The translations under genes and the position numbers were made by a program. DNA of 64,000 nt, taken from Rhabdophis nuchalis. Taxonomy: Eukaryota > Chordata > Lepidosauria > Squamata > Natricidae. This document shows positions 1 through 12,589 of this stretch, piece by piece; positions within the stretch are counted from its first letter, which is position 1, and the number at the start of each line of letters is the position of its first letter. The stretch spans positions 22,692,119 through 22,756,118 of the forward strand of contig CM077648.1 of the NCBI GenBank assembly GCA_039707465.1, given 5' to 3'. The notes under the pieces were generated by a model. That model was not told where the DNA came from and searched no databases. It saw only the letters and a program-made list of their open reading frames with translations.

Positions 1-1111
1 ATTACTCATTTCTAAATTTTGATTATAATGTAAATTGATTATATAAATATAATCAATGGATGGAATCTACTCATGTATTTCTGTTAATGGAAAGAAGCTA
101 TGCTGGGCAATTTCTTTTACAGAATCCCACAGCTGAAGGTACAAAGGTGTGAGAATTATTTATACAAGCCAGTTATAGCAGATGGAATATGTTACTCAAA
201 TCTTTATTTACTGCAACAATTTTAAAAATGTTTAAAACGGTATGCTTTCCAATATTTATAGAAATATTTATAAACATCATGCTTCTTAAGACAGAAGGGA
301 ACAAGTACATACTTCTGGTTTAAGTTTAAATTATAATGGACATATACCAATAAGTATTCTAACATATTAAAAATATGTCAGCAGAAAAGTAGTTTGTATA
401 CCTATAAAGCTTTGGGGGAACAATCTAAATAAGAAAGTACCCGAAAGCCTAGTGGAAGATTGTCCCACTTTGCTCTGAGAAATATTCCAGTGCAGGATTT
501 TTTTTCCATTTAAACAAATAATTTTCCATTGTTGCTATGGAATTTTAGAAATGTTATACCCCTGTTTCAATCCATATTTTCCTAGGGTAGCTTACAACAT
601 AAATATCACATGTAAAAATAAACATTTAAATACACCATAATACAAATATAAAAACTGTTGGGATAACATCAGAAGTAGAATTTTCAAGTTGATCTTGAGA
701 GTCAAGCAAAAATGTCTGAGATTTTGATGCCAAGAAATTAAAATTGAGCTGGCAGCTATTGGGATCCGAAAAGATGTTCATAAAGAAGCCCATTTTCTGC
801 ACCTTTCAGTATTTCTTAAAGAAGCCATGCTTCTTTCAGGGCTTGTATACAGCAGTAGCCATGGTAACCATTTCTGCTGCATCCTTAACTCAATATATCA
901 TTTTCTTAGAGCATCCTACTAGGAGAGGATACCATGTTTGACAGCACCGAAAGATATTGTGAGCTATAGGAAAATCAATGGGCTCATATTCCCCACAATC
1001 CTCTTGGCAAAGACCAACAAGAGACCAACAAGATGTAAACAAAATCTGATTGAAATGGATGAAGAAAAATTGGCAGACTAGATCTGGTCAAACATTTCTG
1101 ATGAAAGCATC
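1..1111. other. AT-rich intron, nothing recognised
   Basis: No SINE, LINE or TIR structure recognised. The only ORF is short and Met-initiated by chance. Confidence 0.6.
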
Positions 1112-1163
1112 TCGCCATGGGACTTCGCCATGGGACTTCACCTTGGAACTTCACCATGGGATT
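1112..1163 (+). repeat. 13-bp minisatellite, 4 copies
   Basis: Four consecutive 13-bp units: tcgccatgggact twice exactly, then two diverged copies (tcaccttggaact, tcaccatgggatt). Each unit carries an NcoI-like ccatgg core except the third. Confidence 0.85.
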
Positions 1164-1534
1164 TCTATTCTTCAATTCTTGGTGGTCATATGATGATTTC
1201 ACCGTGGCTTCTCAAATTAAACTGGAAGTACTATTTCTTGAAAATAAGAATTAATATCCTCCTGCACTGCCGGAATATCTCCTTCCTGCACCATGCAAAT
1301 AATCATAAGACAAGCTAAAATATATTGTCTCTTTCTCTCCCTTTATGTCCAGATTTTGAACAAAACTCCAAAAGTACAAAACATGAATGGCAGGATACAC
1401 ATTACCCTAAGGAAATATTATTTTTTTAAAAATCAAAAGAAATGGTCCCTTTTCAACATAGGTTAAATATTAGCTCCGAATGCTTCCATAAAGGACTATA
1501 GAGTCCTGTTTTGGACATCCTTAACCAGAGAACA

Positions 1535-1886
1535 GGACGCAGAGGCTCAGTGGCTAAGACACTGAGCTGGTCGATCAGAAAGGTTGGCAGTTCAGCGGTT
1601 TGAATCCCTAGCGCCACATAACGGAGTGAGCTCCCATTATTTGTCCCAGCTTCTGCCAACTTGGAAGCTCGAAAGCATGTAAAAATGCAAGTAGAAAAAT
1701 AGGGACCACCTTTGGTGGGAAGGTAACAATGTTCTATGCATCTTCAGTGTTTAGTCATGCCGACCACATGACCACAGAGACATCTTCGGACAGCACTGGC
1801 TCTTTGGCTTTTTAACAGAGATGAATACCGCCCCTAGAGTCGGGAATGACTATCACATATGTGCGACGGGAACCTTTACCTTTACC
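1535..1886 (+). mobile_element. Sauria-type tRNA-derived SINE, full length
   Basis: The tRNA-like head reads ggctcagtggctaagacactgagc, interrupted in places, with a B-box-like gtttgaatccc. The body has the conserved gaaagcatgtaaaaatgcaagt segment and the tail is cctttacctttacc, the Bov-B-like end of Sauria SINEs. A perfect 13-bp target duplication, taaccagagaaca, flanks it at 1522-1534 and 1887-1899. Confidence 0.95.
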
Positions 1887-2027
1887 TAACCAGAGAACAT
1901 TGATGACATCTACTGAGACAGCAGAATTTTAATTGCACTTTTGTTTCAACTAAAACTGACATTTCTCTTTTGGGACTGATTGACAGGCAACTAGAAAAAA
2001 AGTAATGAAACTATGTATGTACCAGGG

Positions 2028-2392
2028 TGGATTTGATTTAAATTGAGTCAATTTAAATCACAATTTATATCACTAGTAAAAAGGCTTTATTTAAATCAAT
2101 TTGATTTAAATCATAATTTTTAAAGAGAAACTGTCATCTCTGTCCCGAAGCAGCTCCTCCTCTGACCCGCTTTTGACTCAACGACAGTCCTAATATTGCA
2201 GTCCTAATGTTTTGACTCAATGACAGTCCTAATAATACAGCCTCATGCAACATAACAAGCTCTATTTCATGCTGAATAAACTAAATTATTAATGTATCTT
2301 AAATAGAAAAGCATCTTTAGCTAGATTTTTACTCCAAAAGCATTTTATTAAAATAAATTTGATTAAAAAAAAAACTGATTTCATTAAAAAAA
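2028..2392. mobile_element. TTTAAATC-rich DNA-transposon-like remnant
   Basis: The left end ggtggatttgatttaaatt and the right end, which reverse-complements to ggattttttttaatgaaatca, form imperfect inverted termini. Repeated gatttaaatca modules lie near the left end. The family assignment is a guess from memory of similar tetrapod repeats. Confidence 0.45.
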
Positions 2393-3029
2393 ATCCAATG
2401 TAAAATTTAAAAATCTGGGGGGGGGGGCTGTGTGTGTGTTTTTTTTTTAATTATCTCTTTTTATCCACCGTGGTGTGTACACACAAATAGACATACACAC
2501 GCACATGCACGATAACTGCAATGAGGCTATTATATACTCAAAAGTGGAAAGGCTCAATGCTACTCTCAGTGGAGGGCTGGTGAAGATGATGGAATTTGCA
2601 GATTTAACATATTAACATATTTTAGAGAAAAAGCAATATCTATATTCATGCTTGATTGGAAACCTCTTTAGACTTTTTGCACAAAACAGGAAAAGATTTG
2701 TGGTTCTGATGATTAGAAAGAGAACTAGATAACAGAAAAAATGTGCTCTTTTTTGTAATCATAAAGTAACAGATAATATTGTACTTACATTTTCTGCAGA
2801 AGAAATCAGAAACTTTTTTCTATTACTTTTCATTCTTTCTGCACATTTGATCTTTTCTTCTTTCTTTTGTTTCTTTCACTCTTTATTAGTTTGTACTGGT
2901 TTTTATGATTTTGTTTTAAAGCTTTTAATAAAATTTATATATACATATTATATAAAAAGATAACTCTCAGCAGAACCTTCATTTCCACAGCACCAGCAAA
3001 AATATGAGGCTCCAGAGGCAACGAAGTAA

Positions 3030-3655
3030 AAGATTATTGCTGTCTACACACCATATGTAGAAAAAAGGAAGATGAGCTTGAATATAACTGTCTGGTTTGC
3101 GTCTGCAACCCAACAAGACAGACAGAGACTTCAGAGGATAATTAGAACTGCAGAAAAAACAATTGCTACCAACCTGCCTTCCACTAAGGACCTGTATACT
3201 GCACAAATCATAAAGAGGGCTGTGAAAACATTTACAGATCCCTCGCATCCTGGACATAAATTGTTTCAACTCCTACCTTCAAAACAACACCATAGAGCAC
3301 TGCACACACCAAGACAACTAGGCACAAGAACTGTTTTTTCCCGAACGCCATCACTCTGCTAAACAAATAATTCCCTCACCACTCTCAAACTATTCATTAA
3401 GGCTGCATTACTATTAATATTAGTCTTCTCATTGTTCCTATCACCAATCTCCTCCCACTTATGACTGCAGGACTGTAACTGTTACTTGTATACTTATTGA
3501 TTGTTTCCTGGGTGCTTATTTGTACCTCATTAAGTGTTGTACCTTATGATTCATGACAAATGTATCTTGCCTTTTTATGTGCAGTGAGAGCATATGCACC
3601 AAAGACAAATTCCTTGTGTGTCCAATTACACAATAGAATTCTATTCTATTCTAAT
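3030..3655 (+). mobile_element. CR1-L3 (Snake1-like) LINE 3' end
   Basis: An open stretch (3072-3362) encodes a reverse-transcriptase C-terminal tail: TVWFASATQQDRQRLQRIIR, then DLYTAQIIKRAVKTFTDPSHPGHKLFQLLPS. This is the CR1/L3 type 'LQRIIRTAEK ... LYT ... SHPGH' signature. The 3' UTR ends accaaagacaaattccttgtgtgtccaa followed by a short (ATTCT)n pentamer tail, the arrangement described for snake L3/CR1 LINEs. It is 5'-truncated. Confidence 0.9.
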
Positions 3656-4503
3656 TTAAGACAAGCAAAGGAAGAATCCAATGGAAAAACAGAATAAACA
3701 CAAACCCAAATACTACACAATGTCCACATCCTTCTCTTGTCACCCTAGGGTTCTCAACTCCAACTGAAGGTAACACCATCCCAATGGTATGGATTGTGGC
3801 TTACTTATTTACATTTGAAAACTTATATATTTGTGTATATATCTCTATTTATGCATGCTATGTGATTCTTGTGTAGGCATCTTCCAAAAGCCACACTCTG
3901 AAAAAGACCAAGCAAAGGAAAACACAGTATGTACAGATCCTATCTCTCCCAATTTCCTGAGAGCCTAATCTTCAAAGAAACTTTCAGTAACAAATCCTGA
4001 ATCTACTATTATCCCATTCCATTTGCTTTCAACTGCATTTTTCTCCTACCCAATAAATAGCAGGACTGTCAGTTCTTAAGAAATTATTGGGGGGGGGGGG
4101 GCTTTATCTTCCAATTGACTTCAGCTAGCAGCTGAGACCATTGTATTTCTTCTACAGAAAACCTCAATCCAAAAAGCTTATTTGGAGCTATCCATGGTTC
4201 TGGTTTCAACAAGCTCTTGAAATGAGAGCTTCTCTTCAGTTGACTTTCAATAGACCTGACCTACTTAATTTGATTACCTATCTGATTCAATTTCACCAGT
4301 CTAGATTATTCTATGCAAACTGCATTTTCCTGTTTATATCCATCTCTGTCAGTTTTCAGTAGCTTTTTTTTTCAGCTAGAAATAATCAACAAACTTCAAG
4401 TAAGTCTAGAATATATTCTGCAGGAGTTTTTTTTATGTAATCCCTTTTTATTGTGGACAATGTGTTCTAGGGTATTTGCCATAAAATCAAAGTCACTTCT
4501 ACC
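3656..4503. other. Intron sequence, nothing recognised
   Basis: AT-rich. It holds a poly-G run of about 12 at 4090-4101 and no coding or repeat signature that I can name. Confidence 0.6.
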
Positions 4504-4507
4504 TTAT

Positions 4508-4860
4508 AAGGTAAAGGTAACGGTTCCCCCGCACATGTGTGCTAGTCATTCCTGACTCTAGAGGGAGGTGCTCATCTCCATTTCTTAGCTGAAGAGCCAG
4601 TGCTGTGCGTAGACATCTCCATGGTCATGTGGCCAGCATGACTAAATGCCAAGGGTGCATGGAGTACTGTTACCTTCCCACCAAAGGTGGTCCCTATTTT
4701 TCTACTTGTAATTTTATGTGCTTTCGAACTGCTAGGTTGGCACAAAGTAGGACAAGTAATGGGAGTTCACTCCGTTATATGGCGCTAGGGATTCGAACCT
4801 CTGAACTGCTGACCTTCTGATCGACAAGCTCAATATCTTAGCCACTGAGCCACTGCATCC
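4508..4860 (-). mobile_element. Sauria-type SINE, full length
   Basis: Reverse orientation: the tail reads aaggtaaaggtaacggttccc on the plus strand, and the tRNA-like head (ccactgagccactg) lies on the right. A probable 7-bp duplication, cttctac, flanks it. Confidence 0.92.
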
Positions 4861-6225
4861 ACCTTCTACATTCTAATAATTATTGTAATGCGTCATTAAA
4901 ATAGTATCTAATAATATTTAATAATTGTATATTAAATTTCTTAGTTCTACTTTTCTAAAAAAAAGTCAAAGCAATTTTCAGTTATTACCAATGTCCACAT
5001 TATGCAATTGACTGTAATAAAACCATTAAGTCTACTTTACCACCTAACCTCTCATTTAATATAATAAAAGTATTATATGGTACAACATTTTAATGGCATA
5101 AAATGTATTTTGAGGAAAAATATTGTATCGTGGGTAAATATCTCACTATATTATAGTGTATCTATTCGTGTTCTGATTCCTCAATGGCTGCAAATAGATA
5201 GAATATTATTTATTGACTTTTGAGATGGAAGCTTGCTTTGATCTCTACAGATATTTATTAAAGGTTTTAATCTGAAAATTTAGAAAGATCCCAAGGGCCT
5301 TTTAAAAAGAATTCTCTCTGTTTAGCTTACAGAGAATTCTGTTTTGGGTATTGAACCACTAAAATAATACCAAATCAAGTATACCATACAATTTACTTGA
5401 AATGTGGCATTCATAAACAGTCAAAGTAAGTTCTTTTAATGAAATCTCAGTAATTTACATAAAACTTGCAGATTGAAGATAGCCCAAACCCTTTTCTGTT
5501 TGGAATGCCAGCTTAAAGATCTGTTGTTGGAACTGACAAAATAAGTTTTATATATATAAAAATCTTTAATAGTCCTATTTTACATGTTTCTGTGATTTAA
5601 AAAAAGAAGGTTAAAAACCACCAGCTAAGTGGATATAGCTGTTCTATACAGAATCAGACCAGGAACTGAACAGATGGACCAGCTGAATGATTAATAAAAG
5701 CCACAGGCAGAACATTAATTTATTTTGAATATGTGCTTCAGCATCCATCTATTCACGCATATGCATGAAAATTTGGAAATGCTTGCTTGACTTGATTTAT
5801 ATATGATGAAAAATTGAGTGAATTGGTGCAGGATACAACACTGATAAGAGATTTGTATGTAGAGCAGACAATTATTTGCCCGGAGTGGATTTTGGGGTAG
5901 AAATAGGGTTGGAAGATAAGGAAAGTTATGAAAGAAACTAAAGGGGAAAATAGAATGACTGCAGAAAGAGAAAATATAAACACTTGTGCTAAAAATATAA
6001 AATAGTTTAATTTCTGAAAGAGTGGGAAATGGATGGATAGAAGGAAGGAAGATGTAGATCTTGTTTGAAACAGAGGGAAAATAATTATCATAACAAGTAT
6101 CATAAAAATACCTGAAAGAAAAAGATATAATCCATATATCAAAATTAACATAATCACAGAAAACACAGTCAAAGATAGCAAGGCACAGTTAAGACCAAGA
6201 GACATGGAAAAAGAGCTATTCTAAG
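4861..6225. other. AT-rich intron, nothing recognised
   Basis: It includes a 150-codon chance ORF on the minus strand (5753-6205) of very hydrophobic, low-complexity composition. No domain is recognised and I do not call it a gene. Confidence 0.55.
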
Positions 6226-6230
6226 GAAAC

Positions 6231-6712
6231 TGTTAGCAACTCTGGGTTCAGAACCAGTGTTACAACTCTGGTCCTGTAACCAGTGTTAGGAAATAAATGC
6301 GGAACAGTGTAATACACCGGACAGTAAAGAGATACATTGCTTTAACCACAAACAAACTCTAAATCAGTGATAGTAAGAAAATAAATAGTCTTTACTTTGT
6401 AGCAACTAAAATGCTTCTTCTGACCAGTGATACTAACTTCTCAAAATAATAACAGTCCTTCACCAAACACAGAGTTATCTTACAGTGATGCAAAACAAAT
6501 ACTTCTTCAGTCTTCGCAGCTTCAGCTCCTCAGCACAGGAATCAAAGGGAATCGAAAAAGGGAATGGACTGTGTTCCTGAGCTTCCTTTATGGTAGAGCT
6601 GAGAATCACAGCCAATCAGAATTCAACACATAGTTCTTAAAGCTACATGGACTCTTTAAGAACATAGACTCATATATATTGTCAACCCAATATAAGGCTG
6701 AATATCCTAACA
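6231..6712 (-). mobile_element. Solo LTR (482 bp)
   Basis: Termini are TGTTAG...CTAACA and a perfect 5-bp duplication, gaaac, sits at 6226-6230 and 6713-6717. In minus orientation it has an upstream gattggctg CCAAT-type box and a downstream cataaagg TATA-like box, followed by a transcript-like region and a repeated ccagagttg near the 3' end. No internal retroelement sequence remains, so it is a recombinant solo LTR. A 5-bp duplication fits Ty3/gypsy or some ERV classes; I cannot tell which. Confidence 0.8.
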
Positions 6713-7191
6713 GAAACACAAAACGTCTATTGGAAGAGAATGACAAAAGTCAAACCAGGTTTCCAACCAAGAGAATTGATTTTTTTTTTAAAGTGACAAT
6801 GTGATACGGGAATGAAGGGAGTGAATGATTGAAGGGAATATTTCTCACATTCATAAATTTTCAGTAATTTGCCAAAGAACAAAATTCTGGCCTGAAACCA
6901 GTACATAAAACTGCTCTGCCCTTCCAAATGTCACTTATTACTCTGGTTCTTATCAGAATCGTGCTAAACAATTCTCCCAGCAGTGTCTGACAGTAATCCC
7001 TGTGTATTTTTGTATCACTTTTTTGTATCTATCCCTTTCTTTGTATATTAGGGAACAGAAGCCAAGTATGCCAGGGATGTTGGTTCACAGTCCCAACATG
7101 AGAGAAAGTCTGAAGCTAACCCTCTTGCTTGTGGAGCAAGGAAAGAAACTTCCCCAAGCCAAGTGGCCCTTTGTTTTACCATAGCTTAGAC

Positions 7192-7289
7192 CAGGGGTGG
7201 GCAAACTTTGCAACTTTAAGTCTGAAGGACTTCAGCTCCCAGAATTCTCCAGCCAGCAAAGTTGAAGTTGCAAAGTTTGCCCACCCCTG
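7192..7289. mobile_element. Palindromic hAT MITE (CAGGGGT family)
   Basis: 98 bp with termini caggggtgggcaaactttgc and its complement. Near-perfect 8-bp duplication gcttagac/acttagac. Confidence 0.92.
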
Positions 7290-7547
7290 ACTTAGACATA
7301 CGCTTTACTGCCACATCACTTTTGAATGGCCATTTTATTGTCTGTCACCAAACACTGGGATTTTTGTATACTGTTTTCTGCTTGTTTCACTAGTTGTTCC
7401 ACTTTCCTCTTCCTCTCTGACTAATTTCTGCTCTCTTGGATGCAGAGGAAGGAAGCAACCTCTCTGCATCTCCTTCATGGCCCGGTCGTATGAACATGTA
7501 TGCATTTTAATGTCCATGTGACAAGTGAGTACGTGATGAACATAGAA

Positions 7548-8025
7548 CTGCGATGGTGAACCTATGGCACATGCTCCAGTCGCCAGCTGCTCTGGTCTTC
7601 ATGGGGGCTGGAGCGCTAGAAAATGGCCTGAAAATGGCCAAAAAGCTGGCAGTTTTGGAGGCCATTTTCGGATATTTTTCAGGCTGTTTTCGGGGTTATT
7701 TTCAGGCCGCGTTTTGGGCTGATTTTTCAGGCATTAATGGCCTGAAAATGCGCTGGAAAATGGCCAAACAACAGGCCATTTTGGGGCCTTTTGGGGACAT
7801 TTTTGGGTCCAAAACCAGCCCAAAAATTGGCCTGGAAAATGGCCTGAAAACACCTAGAAAATGGCCTGGAAAATGGCCTGAAATAGGCCCCAAAACAGCC
7901 TGAAAACAAGCATCCGCTCACCATCCAGCTGGTCTTCAGGGTTTCTGGTGCTCTGGTGTGCACGAAGACCAGCTGGCCAGGTGTTCCAGTTTGGGCACTC
8001 AGTGCCGAAAATTTCGCCATCACTG
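7548..8025. mobile_element. hAT non-autonomous element (GATGGCGAACC family)
   Basis: The left end is ctgcgatggtgaacctatggca and the right end is atttcgccatcactg. A perfect 8-bp duplication, acatagaa, sits at 7540-7547 and 8026-8033. The centre is a degenerate array of aaaatggcctg/ggccattttc units (see below). Confidence 0.93.
7615..7905. repeat. Degenerate array of aaaatggcc units inside the hAT element
   Basis: More than a dozen copies of aaaatggcc(tg) or its complement, in both orientations. The array could fold extensively. It produces overlapping open frames on both strands that I treat as artefacts. Confidence 0.8.
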
Positions 8026-8033
8026 ACATAGAA

Positions 8034-10323
8034 GATATTTCAAATGACCCACTAAGCTCATCTCTTTTTATATGAATATACTCATATAGCCCTTTCACTG
8101 GGCATTTTATCTTTATGGGCATGTATGATGAATGGTCTCTAAACATATTCTATACATTATTTCCTCCAATCAACTATAAACAAAGTTTAAGACAGTTGTT
8201 TTCTACTCAAAGATGTGGTTTAATAAATTGGAACCTACAGAAGACAAAAGGCCTATTTAGAATAGTACAATCCATTTCAGTATCTGCTCTAATCAGTTGT
8301 AAACAGGGAACATAACATCTTCATCATCAGTTTATGACATCTCTAAGTTGTTTTCCCAGGCTTAAAAATGAACACAATCCACAGTTTACAGAGAGTTAAT
8401 TACTTGGTAATGAGGTACTCACTCTTGCTGTTCCTTTATTTAGCAGTACTGGAATTATAAAAATCTCTACATATAGAACAGATGGACATTACTCAACTGT
8501 TGATATTACTATCAGGCAGCAAACTTGATAATCATAAATGATTATTTGACCTCCAAAATGTTTACTCTATGCTCAAAGGGTTGGGTTAATTCTTTGATCT
8601 GACTTTCCCAATACCTTCAAGGCATATTAGTCTAAAACTTTCAGCATTTTGCAGCCAACAAAGTTATTGACCTATGAGACTGCAATTCTAGGTGGCATAA
8701 TTAAAGTTAGCTGGTCAACATTTGGTTCAGGAAAGTCTCTAAACATAATTGGCAGTTTATCTTACAATTACATTGGGGGAATCCAAAAAATGCCAATAGA
8801 CTAATTATCTGCTATATGAAAACTTTTTTAAAAAAAAGATGGTAGGACTTTTCCCCCCCAAAACTGATCCAAGTTTCAAAGATTTTTTTCATTTAATCTA
8901 TAAAAGAATCATATTGTGATTTGTTCGCAAGTAGCATAGTATTACTATGACCACAAAGTATACTATTTTAATGTACAAATCAAGTTTATACTGAATACAA
9001 TTTATAGTATGGGATTTGAAGAATTTGCCCAGAATTTGTGTAACAATAATGAGCAAGACAAAGGACCATAAGAGATGGGCAGAGTTCTCACATTCATGAA
9101 AATGTTTTAATATTGTAGAGCTGAGATCAGAGCCAAGGTAAATGAGCATTGGCAAATTGGCGTTAAAAAAATCAAGGAAATGTGTGTCAGATGCTGATTC
9201 TGCTAAAAATGAGCAAAGAAATTTGGATCAAGAAATGCAAGCTTATATAAAACGTTTGACACTCCTATATGGTAGCAACATCGAATCATCAGTGTTCTCT
9301 CCTGCAATTCTGGCTTAGTTACACTAATAATACAGCAATATATATCAGCTGAACCTCCTGGTCATTGAGTCTTAGAACTGGATCCTAATTCTGATTTAAG
9401 AATTTAATTCTGTCCTCAATAATCGTTTAAGCTCCAAAATTGAAAAAGAAGGATATAAATCATATTACAAATACATCTGTCCATCTAATCTATCTGAAGA
9501 AATATCTTTCTCAAATAGTGAACAAACACTAGATTTGAAGTTTTGTTTGCTGGCTAGCAGCAGTGTTTTGTTCAATTAATTGAACAGTTATTAACCTAAA
9601 AGGCTAGCAAGGGATAGTGTGTTTCTGTATCTTCCCTCATAATGTAATCTGATATGCTTTCATTGAGTGAAAGGATGCACCGGCACATATAGCAAGACCT
9701 TCTTGGAAATGCTATACGGGATATAATTTTATTTGTCCTCTTCTATGACAGGAGAACCATAAACAGACAGCTGGAGAAAGCAGCCTTTTGATGTTGCTGG
9801 TCTGTCCAATTTATGGAATTGCTTATAATACACCATTTCTGTGATGGGATGCAGTAGGCTGTATTCCTAGGAAGGGAGTGGGTGTTTTTCAGAGGACTAA
9901 GAGACAGCTCAATTCAGATAGTTTGTGTGAGAAAAAGAGGGTGAAGACCGGCCTCCCCAATAGTTCTCAGAACATATGGTAGATGCTGAAAGTAGAGTGT
10001 TTTAGTTTGAAAAGATTCTGCCAGTGGGGGTGGAACAATGAAGAACTCATGCTTGGAAGCATCACCCACATGCCTTTCTCAGTTTTGGGACTTGACAATT
10101 TTCCCAGTGCACTGCCCTCTAGATATATTGATCAAATGATCTGGGCATTAGATCAGGTAGTCCAACACTTTTAATCTTCTAAAACAGACTCATTTGGTAA
10201 GGAATGCAATTATCATGTAAATACGAATTGAGGAGAAACTATGAGTTATGTCCAAACACTGAAATCAATGTGAGTTAATACTAACCCATAAGACTATGTA
10301 TGTATAACCTAAATCTATTTGAT

Positions 10324-10328
<5 letters not shown>
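8034..10328. other. Intron sequence, nothing recognised
   Basis: No repeat termini, splice-bounded ORF or RNA gene recognised. Confidence 0.55.

Positions 10329-10367
<39 letters not shown>
10326..10367. repeat. (TG)n microsatellite
   Basis: About 20 uninterrupted TG units. Confidence 0.97.
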
Positions 10368-10370
<3 letters not shown>

Positions 10371-10849
10371 CAAGGTGGACTGATGACATCAGCAAGTATT
10401 ACAGGCCTAACTGGCAAAAGAAAGGCCAATTCCCTACTCAGTACCAAAATCCAAATTAAAAATCCATCATTCTGTGTTTCAATTACATTTAAAACTAGCA
10501 GTTGTGAAGGCTGTTCCAAAACGATTGTGTTTCTTTCTTGTAAGACCCCGGTTGATTAGGAGGTATGTTTCAGATGAATGTTTTGCTGAAATAACCAAAT
10601 CACTTTCAGCTTTAATTTCTTTACTGACCATGCGACATCATCTTTTAGGACATATTGACACTTGTGTCTTCTACTTGCACTTAGTTTTCTAATACACTAT
10701 CTGCCATACAACCAAAAGCATAATAAAAAACATCCCCATGCTTAACAGTTGACAAGATGCTCTTTTCCCCCCAAATAGTTCACCTTTTCAATCCAAATGC
10801 ATTCTATATAGTTTTTATAAAATATATCTGGATTAAATCTGCCCCATAC

Positions 10850-11270
10850 ATCCCTTCGACTGATCCGCTCCCATAGAGAGGGCCTTCTCCGAGTACCGTC
10901 GGCTGGGCAATGCCGGTTGGCGACACCCAGGGGAAAGGCCTTCTCTGTGGCGGGCCCCGCCCTCTGGATCGACCTGCCCCCCGAACTACGCACCACCTCG
11001 GACCTCCGCCTTTTCCGCCAGCGTCTCAAAACGCTCCTATTTCAACAAGCCGGCTTAGCATAACCTTCCGATTCTGACTTTTACTGCTATAAATTTTAAT
11101 TAGAGGGTTTTATAATTGTTTTAGCACAGGGTCATAGTTTAATAGTTTTTTAAAAATTTATTTTTGTATATATGTATTGTTTTAATATTGCCTGTGCGCC
11201 GCCCTGGGTCCTTTTTTAGGAGAAGGTATGGGGTATAAATTTGATATAAATAAATAAAAATAAAATAAAT
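10850..11270 (+). mobile_element. CR1/L2-like LINE 3' end
   Basis: A plus-strand reading gives GKAFSVAGPALWIDLPPELR and RTTSDLRLFRQRLKTLLFQQ, the conserved C-terminus downstream of the RT domain in this LINE family. The 3' UTR has cctgtgcgccgccctgggtcc and ends in an (AAATA)n-type tail. 5'-truncated. Confidence 0.9.
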
Positions 11271-11280
11271 GTATTTGCAA

Positions 11281-11605
11281 CCTTAGAAAGTAAGAACAGA
11301 ACAGAACAGAACAACAGAGTTGGAAAGGGCTTTGGAGGTCTTCTAGTCCAGCCCCCTGGTCATACCAACCCTATACCATTTCAGACAAATGGTTGTCCAA
11401 TCGCTTCCAGTGCTGGAGCATTCACAACTTCTGGGGGCAAGTTGTTCCACTCATTAATTGTTCTAACAGGAAATTACTCCTTAGTTCTAGGTTGCTTCTT
11501 TCCTTGATTAGTTTCTATCCACTGTTTCTTGTCCTGCCTTCAGGTGCTTTGGAGAATAGCTTGACTCCCTCTTTTATGTGGCAACTCCTGAGATACTGGA
11601 GATAT
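11281..11605 (-). mobile_element. CR1 LINE 3' end
   Basis: Antisense CR1 3' region: gttggaaagggctttggaggtc, ttctagtccagcccc, then tcacaacttctgggggcaag and ttgtcctgccttcaggtgc. A (GAACA)n tail lies at 11291-11312. Confidence 0.92.
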
Positions 11606-11699
11606 CGTACTTATTATTTTGTTTGGTGGTTTCATCGGTGCAAAACTCTCTCCTCAAAAATATTTCTGGCTTATGGAGATTTATACTCTACCTAGAATA

Positions 11700-12466
11700 G
11701 CTTTTTGTGATCAGTCTGAAAAAAAGATTTCTTCTGACAAATCCCCCATGCAAATCACTGTTGGCTAACCATTCGGGTAACTGTGGATCAGGGCCAACAA
11801 CTCACTTTTTCAGCAGGTCACTGTGATCTCTGGTTTTTGTTCTGCAGATCTAACCAGGATGAGAGCAGTTCTAGAAAGATTTTTCTTTGTCTTGCCATTA
11901 CAGCAACGACCCTGTGTTACTTCCATTTCTTAGCAATGCACCACGCAGTGCAAATTGACAGCTGGTAGTGTTTAATTTTTTTTATAGCTTTCCCTGTAAT
12001 GTAATGTCTTCATTTTCAAATGCCCAGACAGCTGTTTAAAGAACCCAACTGTTGTTGAAAGAAGACAGAACAACAATCACAATCTGACAGGTTAAAAAGG
12101 GTCAGTTATTTGTGGAACTGTCTTCTCCTGTGGGTCAACCGACTTTTGCGAGCCTATTAACAAATTTACCAGACATTTTTTTTAAAAAAAGCAGCAGTAC
12201 TGAATCAAATGGAAGTCCAAGCTTCTGCATCTTTCATATTCCTCTCCCCAAACTCCCTCATTCCGGATATAGCTACATCAAAAGTTTGCAGTGTAATTTG
12301 TGGAAATTTGTTTTTAACTTGGTATCACTGAAAGGATGTGCCAGTTTCAATGATTCAGGGAAACCTACAATTGAAGCAGGGATTCCTAGACATTTGCATG
12401 CCATAGTGTTTTGCAAATAAAATTTGGATGTTACCACTGAATGACTACAAACTGTACTCCTATAGT
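11700..12466. other. Intron sequence, nothing recognised
   Basis: Short chance ORFs only; none is bounded by good splice sites that I can defend. Confidence 0.55.
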
Positions 12467-12589
12467 CCAGTATTCCTCAATTCTGGCAGCTTGAAGATGT
12501 GTGGATTCAATTCCCAGAATTCCCCATGTTGGCTGGGGGAATTCTAGGAGTTGAAGGCCATACATCTGCGAAGTGCCAAGGCTGAGATA
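12467..12589. mobile_element. Decayed palindromic hAT MITE (CAGTGTTTCTCAACC type)
   Basis: Arms cagtattcctcaattctggc and gtgccaaggctgaga, around cagaattcccc and ggggaattcta. It is an older, diverged copy of the family seen at 17856-17991, with no clear target duplication. Confidence 0.75.

Noticed and set aside
2979..3269. 96-codon minus-strand ORF
   Set aside because: Antisense shadow of the plus-strand L3 LINE coding tail.
5753..6205. 150-codon minus-strand ORF with many hydrophobic residues
   Set aside because: Low-complexity, AT-driven composition, no recognisable domain, intronic position and no splice or promoter context.
7553..8146. Overlapping ORFs on both strands
   Set aside because: They come from the aaaatggcc array inside a hAT element and have no protein family resemblance.
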